The position numbers and the translations under genes are program-made. Under the pieces are notes generated by a model. The model did not search any database. It had not been told where the DNA came from and saw nothing but the letters and a program-made list of their open reading frames with translations. A DNA stretch of 64,000 bases from an uncultured Anaerolineae bacterium (GTDB lineage Bacteria; Chloroflexota; Anaerolineae; Aggregatilineales; Phototrophicaceae). Numbering within the stretch: position 1 is the first letter of the stretch; each line of letters opens with the position of its first letter. Shown one piece after another: positions 51,001-59,287 of the stretch. The DNA lies in the NCBI GenBank assembly GCA_937922795.1, contig CALAJK010000010.1:1-64000 (forward strand), read 5' to 3'.

Positions 51001-53005
51001 TGATGAAGTCGAACACATCCGGATGCCAGTCGTTGAGGATGAGCATCAACGCGCCGCGGCGCGAATTGCTGGTGTAGATGCCGTCGCCGCTCAACAGGTG
51101 GACGTCCTCGACCTCGAAATCGAAGGTCTCGGCGGCGTCCAGCGGCGCGATGCTGGCGATCGTGTCCGGCATGACGCGCATGAGGTCATCCATCTGCGCC
51201 GCCGTCTCGACCTGGTCATCCTCCAGCAGCCGCTCACGAATGGCGGTGAGCTGGTTGTAAGATACGCGCTGCGAGACGCCGTCGTCGATGCGCTGGCGAT
51301 ATTTCGTCCGGGCGCCCAACGCTGACCAGACCGACGCCGGATAGGTATTGAGCATGTCCCGCTTCTGGCCGCCGGATTTGAGCTTCTCGGCCGGCGCAAA
51401 AGCGGCGAAGCGCTGGCGGAACTGCGCGCCCGTCACGACCAGGCGATGAAGCGTACGCCAGCCAGAACCGCTGCGATCCTGGCTGTGAATGTGCGTGACG
51501 ATCCCATTGGCGCTCAGCAGCGTTTGCACGTCTTGGAGCATGGCGTAGCTGACGCTGTCAATGCCATAGCCTCCCTTTTCGCCGCGGTCGATGCCATCCG
51601 CATCGAAATAGCCGGCGATGAACGCCCCGACCACCGTAGACGGCGAGCGGAAGATGACCTCCGGCACGCGCACCGAGCCGGCCTTGGGCTTGAGCAGGCC
51701 GTTCTCATTCAGCCATTCGATGATCAACCGAGAATGCACGGCGATCGTCTTGCAGGCGCCGTCGCCTTCCACCAGGGTCGGTCTGACGCCGAACACCTGC
51801 TCAATCGTGGTCATCAGGCGCTCACGGATTTCAGGGTAATCATCGGCCGTCGCCAGCTTGAAGGCCTTCGGCGCGCGCCAGTTGACCTTCTTCCCCGTGT
51901 GAATGTAGCCGTCGCCGTACAGGTAGCCGATGAGATAGGCCAGCTTCTCATCCAGCACTTCGGGCAGGCGCACCGCGGTGTTGAGCGCGGCGCTCATCAC
52001 CGAACGGTGATAGCGCACCGGCCGCAGACGTTGATATTCGCCCTGCACCCCCTCGCCCAACATGAGCAGGATTTCGTCGCCTGGGCGCAGATACCTGAGC
52101 GCCATCGTGGTCACTTGGCCGTCCATCAAGACCGCGATCTTGTGATCTTCGGTCACCTGAACCCGGTAGCCGCGTTTCGTCCTCACCTCAAACAGCGGCT
52201 TCACCCCATTGCGGAAGCGCGCGGTGATTCGGCGCAGGCCTTTATGCGTCTGGGCGTAGAACGTCTCGCCCTGCTCCAGGCGCTCAGCCAATTCCTGCGC
52301 GGGTATCAGGCCCTTCTCGGTGAGAATGCGCGTCGTCGGGCTGAAGCAGCCGCCCTGCTCGATCAGGCCGGTGACGAAGCTGTACAGCGCCCCCCAGGAC
52401 ACCGCGCCGCTGGAGCGCCCGTTCACGCCCTTCACATACGCATGGCGCGGGCGCAAGCTGGAGATATTGATGCCCACGCCGCCGCCCCGCGACATGATCT
52501 CGGTCATCTGGCGCAGCGTCTCGATGATCCCGCTGCGCGAATCGCGCGGGCTGGGGATGACATAGCAGTTGTAGAACGTCAGCTCCTGATCTGTGCCCGC
52601 CGCCGCCAGGATGCGCCCGCCGGGGACGAACTTCCAGTCATCTAGCAGCCACCGGAAGCGCTCCGTCCACAGGGCGCGCAGCTCTGGCGTCGCCTCGACC
52701 GCGGCGATGCCTGCCGCCACCCGATCCATCATCTGGCTGGGGTCGGTCTCCAGCGGTTTATCAACATGCTCGACATCGCGCTCGACGACCTCGCCGTCCA
52801 GCAGCTCAACCTGCACGCGCGGCAGCCGCAGCGCTTTGACCGTGCCGATCTCTCGCTGTCCCGTCTTGGGGTCCACCACCACGATCACCGTATCGCCGAC
52901 GGCCAGCGTGGCGCGCGTCATGTCTTTCTGGGCATACCGGTCTAGGAAAATCTTGTACCCCAGCTCGTGCAGGGCATTGCGCGATGGCGCATCAGATCGA
53001 ACCAT
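48092..53005 (-). CDS. nrdJ: adenosylcobalamin-dependent (class II) ribonucleotide reductase with two inteins
   Basis: A 1637-residue precursor; after removal of two inteins the enzyme is about 850 residues. It reduces ribonucleotides to deoxyribonucleotides. The N-terminal redox cysteine is in FYNCYVIPSP (C147). The thiyl-radical cysteine is in NPCGE, where the Cys (C1140) follows intein 2, and the second redox cysteine is in FGVCNLGAINL (C1151). The C-terminus CPACG...CRKCLTCGYSEC holds paired cysteines for electron transfer or zinc. I choose the ATG at 53005, which has GGAAGG 9 bases upstream; a GTG at 53077 overlaps its own ribosome-binding site. No cobalamin riboswitch was recognised. 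Confidence 0.95.
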   Translation of the reverse strand: MVRSDAPSRNALHELGYKIFLDRYAQKDMTRATLAVGDTVIVVVDPKTGQREIGTVKALRLPRVQVELLDGEVVERDVEHVDKPLETDPSQMMDRVAAGIAAVEATPELRALWTERFRWLLDDWKFVPGGRILAAAGTDQELTFYNCYVIPSPRDSRSGIIETLRQMTEIMSRGGGVGINISSLRPRHAYVKGVNGRSSGAVSWGALYSFVTGLIEQGGCFSPTTRILTEKGLIPAQELAERLEQGETFYAQTHKGLRRITARFRNGVKPLFEVRTKRGYRVQVTEDHKIAVLMDGQVTTMALRYLRPGDEILLMLGEGVQGEYQRLRPVRYHRSVMSAALNTAVRLPEVLDEKLAYLIGYLYGDGYIHTGKKVNWRAPKAFKLATADDYPEIRERLMTTIEQVFGVRPTLVEGDGACKTIAVHSRLIIEWLNENGLLKPKAGSVRVPEVIFRSPSTVVGAFIAGYFDADGIDRGEKGGYGIDSVSYAMLQDVQTLLSANGIVTHIHSQDRSGSGWRTLHRLVVTGAQFRQRFAAFAPAEKLKSGGQKRDMLNTYPASVWSALGARTKYRQRIDDGVSQRVSYNQLTAIRERLLEDDQVETAAQMDDLMRVMPDTIASIAPLDAAETFDFEVEDVHLLSGDGIYTSNSRRGALMLILNDWHPDVFDFINSKRRMGQITNANISVGVSDRFMEAVKADGDWELMFPDTSYPDYDDVWDGDLDKWMADGRRVIHYRTVKARQVWDAIIESAWASAEPGVFFRERYNKMSNSWYYAPIICTNPCVTGDTRIYTDKGLVTARELFEDETAFEVTVDRRFGLPAATAPSSRVFMTGRKPVYRLQTQEGYYVRATADHRFMTPNGWVALSDLRPGDKVHVLNRKGGFGVEGSLELGRALGWLASGRAVERDAVALPSSGEANQALASAFAEHVNARVAPLTATQRAYAAGVGRVATLDEARVNSAQSFQIAADYGLADSRRRVPEAVFRGSEAMQRGFLQALFTADGSFQEGGSIRLTADVVELLEGVQQLLANFGIASRICRSQADCRQLPDAERSPQEDWRQAQHELVIGQANLAAFADEIGFLADYKQAALADYVARGEGGSHGEDFLATVEAVTEDGFEDVFDLTEPLTHSFVANSLVVHNCGEQGLPAFGVCNLGAINLARFYDAEKHDVDWETLDRTARYATRFLDNVIDSTLYFFEENRKQQLSERRVGLNNMGLAELMIRLGIRYGSEESVQFIDKLYGFLARAIYETSIELAREKGPFPKFDAEKFLNSGFMRTMPEDIREKVRQYGIRNVTLTTQAPTGTTGTMVNTSTGIEPFFSWVYYRKSRLGLHEEQVPLVKEWFEAHPGATQLPDYFVTAMDLSPEEHVRVQAAIQRWVDSSISKTCNVPRHYTVEQVRALYEYMYELGCKGGTIYRDGSRDEQVLMLKTDAPAESKDAGAKTSANGDLTASQSVEQVATPHRVYPRPKRLAGVTVSRKTPFGTAYITMNSDEHGNPFEVFITVGKAGSDLQADAEGLGRMLSLQLRTTAPQNRMEMLKLIIDQLQGIGGTRSVGMGASRVTSLPDAVAGALLEQYFPQNQAQQLGLPLGNGQTHASPSPALDAGPISGADMCPACGTVSLVRVEGCRKCLTCGYSEC
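49589..50665 (-). other. intein 2 in NrdJ (359 residues)
   Basis: Begins with Cys (CVTGDTRIYTDKG) and ends VVHN before Cys, the standard splicing junctions, with block B VRATADHRFMTP. It interrupts the active-site loop between NP and CGE. A LAGLIDADG-type endonuclease is decayed: the first motif reads ALGWLASGRAV with the Asp lost, while the second (LQALFTADGS) is kept. Confidence 0.9.
51065..52348 (-). other. intein 1 in NrdJ (428 residues)
   Basis: Begins with Cys (CFSPTTRILTEKG), with block B VTEDHKIAV, and ends GIYTSN before Ser. The penultimate residue is Ser in place of the usual His. Both LAGLIDADG motifs look intact (LIGYLYGDGYI and FIAGYFDADGI), so it may encode an active homing endonuclease. 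It lies between EQGG and SRRGALM of the host. Confidence 0.9.
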
Positions 53006-53080
53006 CTTGCTCATCCTTCCGAACGGAATTGACCCAAACATATGTTCTTTGGCAGTAGCCAAAAAAGAAGACCACACCTC

Positions 53081-53102
53081 CCCTCATTAAATTTAATGAG
53101 GG
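53081..53102. promoter_or_regulatory. 22-bp perfect palindrome upstream of nrdJ
   Basis: Two perfect 11-base arms (CCCTCATTAAA and its complement) with no spacer, in the nrdJ leader. It is not the known NrdR box. It may be a dimeric regulator site or an mRNA hairpin that partly covers the GAGGGGAGG run next to it. Confidence 0.65.
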
Positions 53103-53106
53103 TTAG

Positions 53107-53123
53107 ACTTAACATTTTTAAGT
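53107..53123. repeat. second inverted repeat upstream of nrdJ
   Basis: ACTTAA-5-TTAAGT, perfect 6-base arms, 4 bases from the larger palindrome. Together they make a two-element AT-rich control region. Confidence 0.45.
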
Positions 53124-53150
53124 TGATTTTCATGTCTGCATCATGGGTAC

Positions 53151-53178
53151 TGTATCATGCCACAGCCGCCTTTGTCCA
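53151..53178 (-). promoter_or_regulatory. nrdJ promoter candidate
   Basis: TGGACA (53173-53178), 16 bases, GATACA (53151-53156) on the minus strand. It is a moderate sigma-70 match that places both palindromes inside the transcribed leader. Confidence 0.45.
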
Positions 53179-53280
53179 CTGAATGATCGGTTGGGAATGG
53201 TTAGAAAATCGTCTGTGACTGTAACATTTTTCCCACATAAACCACATATCCCACAGACAGCGCGCGCGCGTCAACTGACC

Positions 53281-53286
53281 TATAAT
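53281..53286 (+). promoter_or_regulatory. -10 element for the YfhO-like gene
   Basis: TATAAT on the plus strand, 33 bases before the GTG start at 53319. The -35 region is GC-rich with an alternating GC tract (53260-53270) and no good hexamer. Confidence 0.5.
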
Positions 53287-53318
53287 CTAGGCTTGAGATC
53301 ATCGTTCAGGAAGCTCAA

Positions 53319-55784
53319 GTGACAAGCATTTTGCGACCAGCCAACCGGATGCTACGCGCCCTGCGGCGATCACCGGCACGGGAATGGGCGGCGCTGATCC
53401 TGATATGGATGCTGTACATCGCCCAATTCGAAATGCTGGGACCCGCTCCGACGGCGGACGGACTGAACTTGAGTGAACGTGCCCAAGCATGGCTCGATCC
53501 GGATATCCGCCCCGCCTCGCTGGAATTCGAGCGGCTGGCCGGGGTGCTGCTGCCGGCGCACATCACGCTGCGCCAGGAGGGGCGCATCCCCGCCTGGAAT
53601 CCCTTCATAGGCGTCGGTCAGCCGGTGTTCAACGACCCCTTCAGCTACCTGTTCAACCCGTTCTACAGCCTGCCGGTGCTGCTGCTGGGCGGCCCGCAGG
53701 GCAGCAAACTGGCGGCGCTGCTGGCGCTGCTCATCGCCGGCTTCAGCATGTGGGCGCTGGCGCGCGCGGTCGGTCTGGGCGCGGCGGCGCGCGTGCTGTG
53801 CGGCGGGCTGTACCTGATGAGCGGCGGCCTCATCGCCAAATTCGCCGTCGAGTTCTATTCCGGGCATTTTCAACTCGGCTTGAGCCTGGCTTGGCCGCCG
53901 CTGGTGCTGGCCGGGCTGTGGTGGACGCTGCAAAGCCGCGACCGCCGCGCGCCGACGCTGATGGCCGCCGCCTTCGCCCTACTGTTCTTCTCCGGCAACA
54001 TCTACTACAGCTTGCACACGCTGGTCTGCTGCGCCGTCGTGGCCGCGGCGCACCTGGTCGAGCGCGCGCCGGGCGGCTGGCGCTGGCGCGGCGACCGACT
54101 GCGGCGCGTGGGGTTAGGCGCAGCTTTCGCCTTCGGCCTGTCAGCCGTCCAGTTCCTGCCGGTGTGGGTGGTGCGCGACTACATCGTGCACAGTGGCGAC
54201 CCGCTCCTACAGACGCGCCACAGCTTGGGCCAGGCCGCCGCCAACCTCGTGCTGCCCTACGAAGTCTGGAAAACGCTGGAGACGCCCGAACTCGGCCTGT
54301 TCACCGTCGTGGACTACGCCTACATCGGCCCGGCCGTTTTCCTGCTGGTCGCGCTGGCGCTGGTCGTGGGGATGTGGCGCGGTTTCAGCTTCCACCGCTT
54401 CTCCCCCTATGGTATGGCCCCCGGGCTGGCGCTGTTCCTGGCGCTGGCGATGATGGCTTGGGGCGCTGGCCAAACGCCGATCGTGCAGGAACTGTACGCG
54501 CGCATCCCGCTGCTGGCGCAGTTCCGCTTCGTCGGCCGCGCCCACAGCATTGCGGCGCTGTGGTGGATCCTGCTGGCCGGCATCGCGTTCGACGCGCTGT
54601 GGAGGCGCACCGCCAGCCCCGCCGACGAGCGGGCGCGGCTGATGCGCGCGCTGCTGGCCGCCGTGATCGTATGGGGAGCATGGGTGGCCTACAGCGCCGC
54701 TGACCGCCCAACCCGGCTGGCGCTGGGCAGCTATGCCGCGCTCAACCAGTTGGACGGCGCGCGCCTCGCCAGCGCGGCTGAGGCCGCGTCCCTGCTGCCG
54801 GCGTTGGGGCTGGCCGCCGTCGGGCTGGACACTCTGCTGCTGGCGGCGCGGCGGGCGAGCTGGCCGGCGCTGCCGGGGCGGCTAGGTCGGTGGGCGCTGC
54901 TGGCCATCGCGGGCGCGGCGCTGCTGGATGTCATGCTGGTCAACGGCCCGGTTTTCATGTTCAAACGCGCGCTCCCCGACTTTCGCCCCTTGTATGCCGC
55001 CGCCCGCGCCCTGGACGCCGATCCTTTCCCATCGATCAACGAGCCGATGACGCCGCTGGCCTTCGCCGGTTATGAGGCTCGCATCCGCAGTTGGGGACTG
55101 TCTGAGGGGTGGCGGCCTGGCGCGCCGCCGGGGATCATCCGGCCCGAAGCTGGCGGGCTGCGCCTGCTGCCCCGCTGGGCTATCGCCGCCAATACGTTCG
55201 GCGGGGCGGCGCGGAGGCTGGCGCAAGATTTCGCCCAGCAGAATAGCTACCAGCGGCGCGAGTGCTCGATCCTGGGCGAGATGCTAGTGCCGATCGACCC
55301 ATGCGATCTGGAGCAGGAAGTCCAGCCCGCGGCCATCCTGTATGAGCTGCCGCAGGCGCTGCCCTACGCGTTTTTGGTCAGCCAGCGCGCGCTGGCCGCC
55401 GCCCCCGGCGCGCTGGGCCGGGAAGACACACTGCCCGTCCAGGCTGTGCGCCATCAGCAGGACGTCATCGCCATCCGCGCCGAACTGCCGCCAGTTGACG
55501 AGCCGTATTACCTGATCGTGCAGGAGGCGCACTTCCCCGGCTGGCGCGCGGTAATCGACGCGACGCCGGCGGACATCCTCACTGCCGAGATCGACCAGAC
55601 GCCGAACGAACGCCAGGGGCTGATCGCCATCCCCGTCCGGACGGGGCTGCACACCTACACCCTGACCTACGAGCCGCCGGGGCTGACTGTCGGGGCGCTG
55701 CTGTCGCTGGCGACGCTGGCGGCGGTCGGGATTGATCTGTTCCGCAGCCGCAAACACAAGGCCGTGGCAGCCCGCGTCCCTTGA
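53319..55784 (+). CDS. YfhO-like polytopic membrane protein
   Basis: An 821-residue protein with one N-terminal membrane helix (about 22-40) and a loop with LNPFIGVGQPVFNDPFSYLFNP-like residues (about 100-115). About eleven further helices run to residue 550, with a soluble C-terminal domain (600-800) and a final helix. The build matches YfhO-type GT-C-like membrane proteins, often linked to glycosylation of teichoic or lipid-linked polymers; the activity here is unproven. The start is the GTG at 53319 with AGGA 8 bases upstream; an ATG at 53349 is possible. It converges on ftsZ. Confidence 0.75.
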   Translation: MTSILRPANRMLRALRRSPAREWAALILIWMLYIAQFEMLGPAPTADGLNLSERAQAWLDPDIRPASLEFERLAGVLLPAHITLRQEGRIPAWNPFIGVGQPVFNDPFSYLFNPFYSLPVLLLGGPQGSKLAALLALLIAGFSMWALARAVGLGAAARVLCGGLYLMSGGLIAKFAVEFYSGHFQLGLSLAWPPLVLAGLWWTLQSRDRRAPTLMAAAFALLFFSGNIYYSLHTLVCCAVVAAAHLVERAPGGWRWRGDRLRRVGLGAAFAFGLSAVQFLPVWVVRDYIVHSGDPLLQTRHSLGQAAANLVLPYEVWKTLETPELGLFTVVDYAYIGPAVFLLVALALVVGMWRGFSFHRFSPYGMAPGLALFLALAMMAWGAGQTPIVQELYARIPLLAQFRFVGRAHSIAALWWILLAGIAFDALWRRTASPADERARLMRALLAAVIVWGAWVAYSAADRPTRLALGSYAALNQLDGARLASAAEAASLLPALGLAAVGLDTLLLAARRASWPALPGRLGRWALLAIAGAALLDVMLVNGPVFMFKRALPDFRPLYAAARALDADPFPSINEPMTPLAFAGYEARIRSWGLSEGWRPGAPPGIIRPEAGGLRLLPRWAIAANTFGGAARRLAQDFAQQNSYQRRECSILGEMLVPIDPCDLEQEVQPAAILYELPQALPYAFLVSQRALAAAPGALGREDTLPVQAVRHQQDVIAIRAELPPVDEPYYLIVQEAHFPGWRAVIDATPADILTAEIDQTPNERQGLIAIPVRTGLHTYTLTYEPPGLTVGALLSLATLAAVGIDLFRSRKHKAVAARVP

Positions 55785-55808
55785 GCAGTCATGCATTTGA
55801 ACAGGCTT

Positions 55809-55828
55809 CGGCAGCGCGTGGGCTGCCG
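55809..55828. terminator. short hairpin between convergent YfhO-like gene and ftsZ
   Basis: CGGCAGC and GCTGCCG form a 7-bp stem with a 6-base loop in the 56-base convergent gap. There is no T-run on either strand, so it is only a candidate. Confidence 0.35.
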
Positions 55829-55840
55829 TCGGTCAGCGCC

Positions 55841-57031
55841 CTATTTGCGCTTGCGCAGGAAGGTGGGGATGTCAATATCCTCGTCTTCATAGACGCGCGC
55901 CGACGGCTCTTCCGGCGGCGGCACCGGCGCTGCCGGGCGCGGCGGGTAATACTGCGGCGGCTGCGGCGCTGCCGGCGGCTGCTCTTGCGGCGGCTGGACG
56001 GGCACGGCTGGGCGCTGCATCGGCTGCGGCCGCTGCGCCATCTGCGGGCGCACCGCTTCCACTTTGCGGGCCGCGCGGCTGGTTTCGAAGCCGGTGGCGA
56101 TGACCGTGATCCGGATCTCATCGCCCATGTTCTCATCGATTTGCGCGCCGAAGATCAGGTTGACTTCCGGATGCGCGCTCTCCTTGATGATGGCGGCGGC
56201 CTCGTTGACTTCGAACAGGCTCAAACTCGGCCCGCCGGTGATGTTGAACAAGATGCCGCGCGCGCCGTCGATGGTGACATCGAGCAGGCCGCTGCTGATC
56301 GCGTCCTCCGCCGCCCGCCGAGCGCGGTCATCGCCGGACGCCCGCCCGACCGCCATCAGCGCCGCGCCGCCTTCCGACATGATCGTCCGCACATCGGCGA
56401 AATCGAGGTTGATCAGCGCCGGCACGGTGATCAGCTCTGAGATGCCCTGGATGCCCTGCCGCAGCACATCGTCCGCCAGCGAGAACGCCTGCTGCAAGCT
56501 GGCGCGCTTATCCGCAATTTGCAGCAGCCGGTCATTGGGGATCACGATCAGCGTGTCAACTTGGCTCTTGAGCGCCTCGATGCCGGCTTCCGCCGCCTGG
56601 GCGCGCCGCGCGCCCTCGAAGCTGAACGGCCGGGTGACCACGCCGATGGTCAACGCGCCCAGCTCTTTGGCGATCTGGGCGATCACCGGCGACGCCCCTG
56701 TGCCGGTTCCGCCGCCCATGCCGCTGGCGATGAAGACCATATCGGCGCCGCGAATGACTTCGTACAGCTCATCGGAGCTTTCCTCGGCCGCTTTCCGGCC
56801 GATTTCGGGGTTGCCCCCCGCTCCTAGGCCGCGCGTCAGTTTGTCGCCAATCCGCACCCGCGTCTTGGCTTTGGACATCATCAGCGCCTGGTTATCGGTG
56901 TTGACTGAGATGAACTCAACGCCTCCCAGCCCCTCGTTAATCATCCGGTTGACGGCGTTGCCGCCGCCCCCCCCCACGCCGATCACTTTGATCTGGGCAA
57001 AGCTTTCCCCAGGCGTCAACTCATCCATCAT
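55841..57031 (-). CDS. ftsZ: cell division protein FtsZ
   Basis: A 396-residue tubulin-like GTPase that forms the division ring. The tubulin signature GGGTGTG is at 106-112 and [12 protein letters not shown] at the N-terminus; the T7 synergy loop follows [11 protein letters not shown] (about 205-215). A Pro/Gln-rich linker (about 318-375) leads to the C-terminal conserved peptide [11 protein letters not shown] that binds FtsA. It is last in the division cluster and has its own promoter. Confidence 0.98.
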   Translation of the reverse strand: MMDELTPGESFAQIKVIGVGGGGGNAVNRMINEGLGGVEFISVNTDNQALMMSKAKTRVRIGDKLTRGLGAGGNPEIGRKAAEESSDELYEVIRGADMVFIASGMGGGTGTGASPVIAQIAKELGALTIGVVTRPFSFEGARRAQAAEAGIEALKSQVDTLIVIPNDRLLQIADKRASLQQAFSLADDVLRQGIQGISELITVPALINLDFADVRTIMSEGGAALMAVGRASGDDRARRAAEDAISSGLLDVTIDGARGILFNITGGPSLSLFEVNEAAAIIKESAHPEVNLIFGAQIDENMGDEIRITVIATGFETSRAARKVEAVRPQMAQRPQPMQRPAVPVQPPQEQPPAAPQPPQYYPPRPAAPVPPPEEPSARVYEDEDIDIPTFLRKRK

Positions 57032-57099
57032 CCCCTGGCCTTCCTCATCTTGTGAGCGAATTCATAAGCAGTGCTTGCGTAAACCGTCGTCATGCTTCC

Positions 57100-57128
57100 A
57101 TTGTACGCAGGGGCAGAGCCGGCGCAAA
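57100..57128 (-). promoter_or_regulatory. ftsZ promoter candidate
   Basis: TTTGCG (57123-57128), 17 bases, TACAAT (57100-57105) on the minus strand in the ftsA-ftsZ gap. A dedicated ftsZ promoter is common in bacteria. Confidence 0.45.
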
Positions 57129-57132
57129 TCGC

Positions 57133-58377
57133 CTATCTGTCCTGATCCGCTGGAAGCAGCCGGCGGAATAATCCCCCCAGAATGCTGCCGATCTTGAGCG
57201 CGGGCAGCGCCGCGCCGGTCCCGGCGGTCGTCCGCGCCGCCACATCCATCTGCAAGCCCAATCGAAGCAGGCCGACGCTGGTGCTGAAAGCTGGGCTGCG
57301 CAGCGCATCGGCCATGCCCGTCAGCCGCTCCGGCCTGGCCAACCGCACCGGGAAGTTCAACTCCCGCGCCGCCACCTCGCGCAGCCCCTCAAGCTGCGAT
57401 GAGCCGCCTGTGATGACCGCCCCGGCGCGCAGCAACCCATCATACCCAGAACGCTTGATCTCCTTGCGCACCAGATCAAACAGCTCCGACACGCGCAGTT
57501 CGATGATCTCGGCCAGGGCGCTGCGCTGCACCTCGATCGGCATCCCCTCGCCGAACGGCTCGACCAGGAACTTTTCCAGCGGGTCGACCGCCCGCTGCAG
57601 GGCGTGGCCGTAGTGTATCTTCACCGCCTCGGCCACGTCAAAGGGGACGCGCATCCAATGGGTGATGTCATTGGTGATCAAGTCCCCGCCCACCGGGATG
57701 ACCGATGTGTGCCACACCGTGCCCTCGATGTAGATCGCCAGGTCGGTCGTGCCGCCGCCGATGTCAATCACGACCACCCCCATCTCGCGCTCTTGCTCGG
57801 TCAGCACCGCCTCGCCAGAAGCCAGCGGGTTCAGGATGAAGCGGTCTACCGAGACGCCCGCCCCCTCCACCGACTGCTCCAGATTGGCGATGTTGGTCGA
57901 AGACGCGGTGATGATATGCGCCTCAACTTCCAACCGGAAGCCGTGCATGCCCAACGGGCTGCGCACTCGCTCCTGACCATCGAGCGAATAGCTGCGCGGC
58001 ACGATGTGCAGCACTTCCCGGTTATGGGGGATCGCAATCGCCCGCGCCGCTTCCAGCGCGCGCTCCAAGTCATCCAGATTGACGCCGCGCTGGCCGGTGA
58101 TGCCGACGACGCCGCGGCTGTTCACCGACGCGATGTGGCTGCCCGCAACGCTCACGAAGGCGCGGGCGATGTCGAAACCGCTGCTCTTTTCAGCTTTGTG
58201 CACGGAAGCCGAGATCGCCGCCGTGAGCTGCGCCATATCGCTGACGACGCCTTTTCTCATGCCTGCGCTCGGCTCAATCCCCACACCGACGACGAAGATA
58301 TCGTCCGGTCGCACCTCCGCCACAATGGTGCAGATCTTCCGAGTGCCCACATCCAACGCAACGGCCAGATCACGCAT
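57133..58377 (-). CDS. ftsA: cell division protein FtsA
   Basis: A 414-residue actin-like protein that anchors FtsZ to the membrane. Phosphate loop ALDVGTRKICTIVAE at the start, DIGGGTTDLAIY (around residue 205) and GAVITGGSSQLEGL near 335 are the ATP-binding motifs. The C-terminus (GGLFRRLLP) fits the amphipathic membrane anchor. I use the ATG at 58377, 8 bases after the ftsQ stop; a GTG at 58398 would overlap ftsQ. Confidence 0.96.
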   Translation of the reverse strand: MRDLAVALDVGTRKICTIVAEVRPDDIFVVGVGIEPSAGMRKGVVSDMAQLTAAISASVHKAEKSSGFDIARAFVSVAGSHIASVNSRGVVGITGQRGVNLDDLERALEAARAIAIPHNREVLHIVPRSYSLDGQERVRSPLGMHGFRLEVEAHIITASSTNIANLEQSVEGAGVSVDRFILNPLASGEAVLTEQEREMGVVVIDIGGGTTDLAIYIEGTVWHTSVIPVGGDLITNDITHWMRVPFDVAEAVKIHYGHALQRAVDPLEKFLVEPFGEGMPIEVQRSALAEIIELRVSELFDLVRKEIKRSGYDGLLRAGAVITGGSSQLEGLREVAARELNFPVRLARPERLTGMADALRSPAFSTSVGLLRLGLQMDVAARTTAGTGAALPALKIGSILGGLFRRLLPADQDR

Positions 58378-58385
58378 ACCGTCGT

Positions 58386-59210
58386 TCAACGCCCCCACAG
58401 CACGGAATAGAACGGCGCATTAGGATCCACTACGTTGATTTCGCCCGGCTGAATGCCCCGCGCCAACAGGTTATCTACCAGCGCATTGTAGACCAGAATC
58501 TTGTTCGGCATATCGGTGCCGGTCCCGAACCAGACGGCCCAGCCGCGCCCATCCTGATAACCCAGCCCTTTATACGGGTTATAGCGCAAAACTTCAATAT
58601 TCGGGTACATCGCCTTCAGCTGCAGCGCGCCCGCCACCGCATCTTGGGGGATGGCGACATTCGGCCCGACCGGCCCCTCGACCGAGCCATCCACCACCAC
58701 GCGCAGCAGATCCGGGCGGTCTTCGCGCTGGCGCATCACCCGGCCCTGGACGTCCACCCAGGCCGCCACGCCCGCCTGTTCCCATACCAGCGCTGGCTGG
58801 CGTTCCTCCACGATGATCTGCACCATGTTCGGCGGCCAGCCCACCTGCACCCGCGCGTCCGCAATCGTCGGCGACCGCAGCACCGCCTGGCGGATTGCTT
58901 GCGGGTCGAGCCAGAAAACGTGCATGTTGGCGATGCCCGTCAGCGCAAACAGCTCCTCTTTTGACGTGTAGCGCAGCCCGCCAACCGCGATGCTCCGCAC
59001 ATAAAAAACGTCCAGATTGAAGAAGAGAAACAAGATGACGGTCAGGCTGACGACGATCAACCCGCTGATGATCCGCGCGCCGCCCACCCCGCGGCTGCGC
59101 ACGCCATGCTGCACCGGGGGGCGTTCGACCGTCGGGGCGGAGACCGCCCCGCGCAAGATTCCCGGCGCGCGCACTGTCGCCCGCCGCCGCTCGCGCACAC
59201 GTGACGTCAT
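58386..59210 (-). CDS. ftsQ: cell division protein FtsQ
   Basis: A 274-residue single-pass membrane protein: basic cytoplasmic N-terminus, one helix (about 47-66), then a POTRA domain (VRSIAVGGLRYTSKEELFALTG) and an FtsQ beta domain. It links early and late divisome parts. The ATG at 59210 has GGAAGAG 4 bases upstream; an in-frame TTG at 59279 would add 23 residues and cannot be excluded. Position between murB and ftsA supports the call. Confidence 0.92.
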   Translation of the reverse strand: MTSRVRERRRATVRAPGILRGAVSAPTVERPPVQHGVRSRGVGGARIISGLIVVSLTVILFLFFNLDVFYVRSIAVGGLRYTSKEELFALTGIANMHVFWLDPQAIRQAVLRSPTIADARVQVGWPPNMVQIIVEERQPALVWEQAGVAAWVDVQGRVMRQREDRPDLLRVVVDGSVEGPVGPNVAIPQDAVAGALQLKAMYPNIEVLRYNPYKGLGYQDGRGWAVWFGTGTDMPNKILVYNALVDNLLARGIQPGEINVVDPNAPFYSVLWGR

Positions 59211-59287
59211 GGTCTCTTCCGCATCTCCGGATGACCGCAGTTTTCCCGCATTATCCCACACCTTGCGGCGGCGCGCCAACGTGACTG

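Noticed and set aside
53260-53270. alternating GC tract that could form Z-DNA
   Set aside because: Only 11 bases long and expected by chance in GC-rich DNA; no evidence of function.
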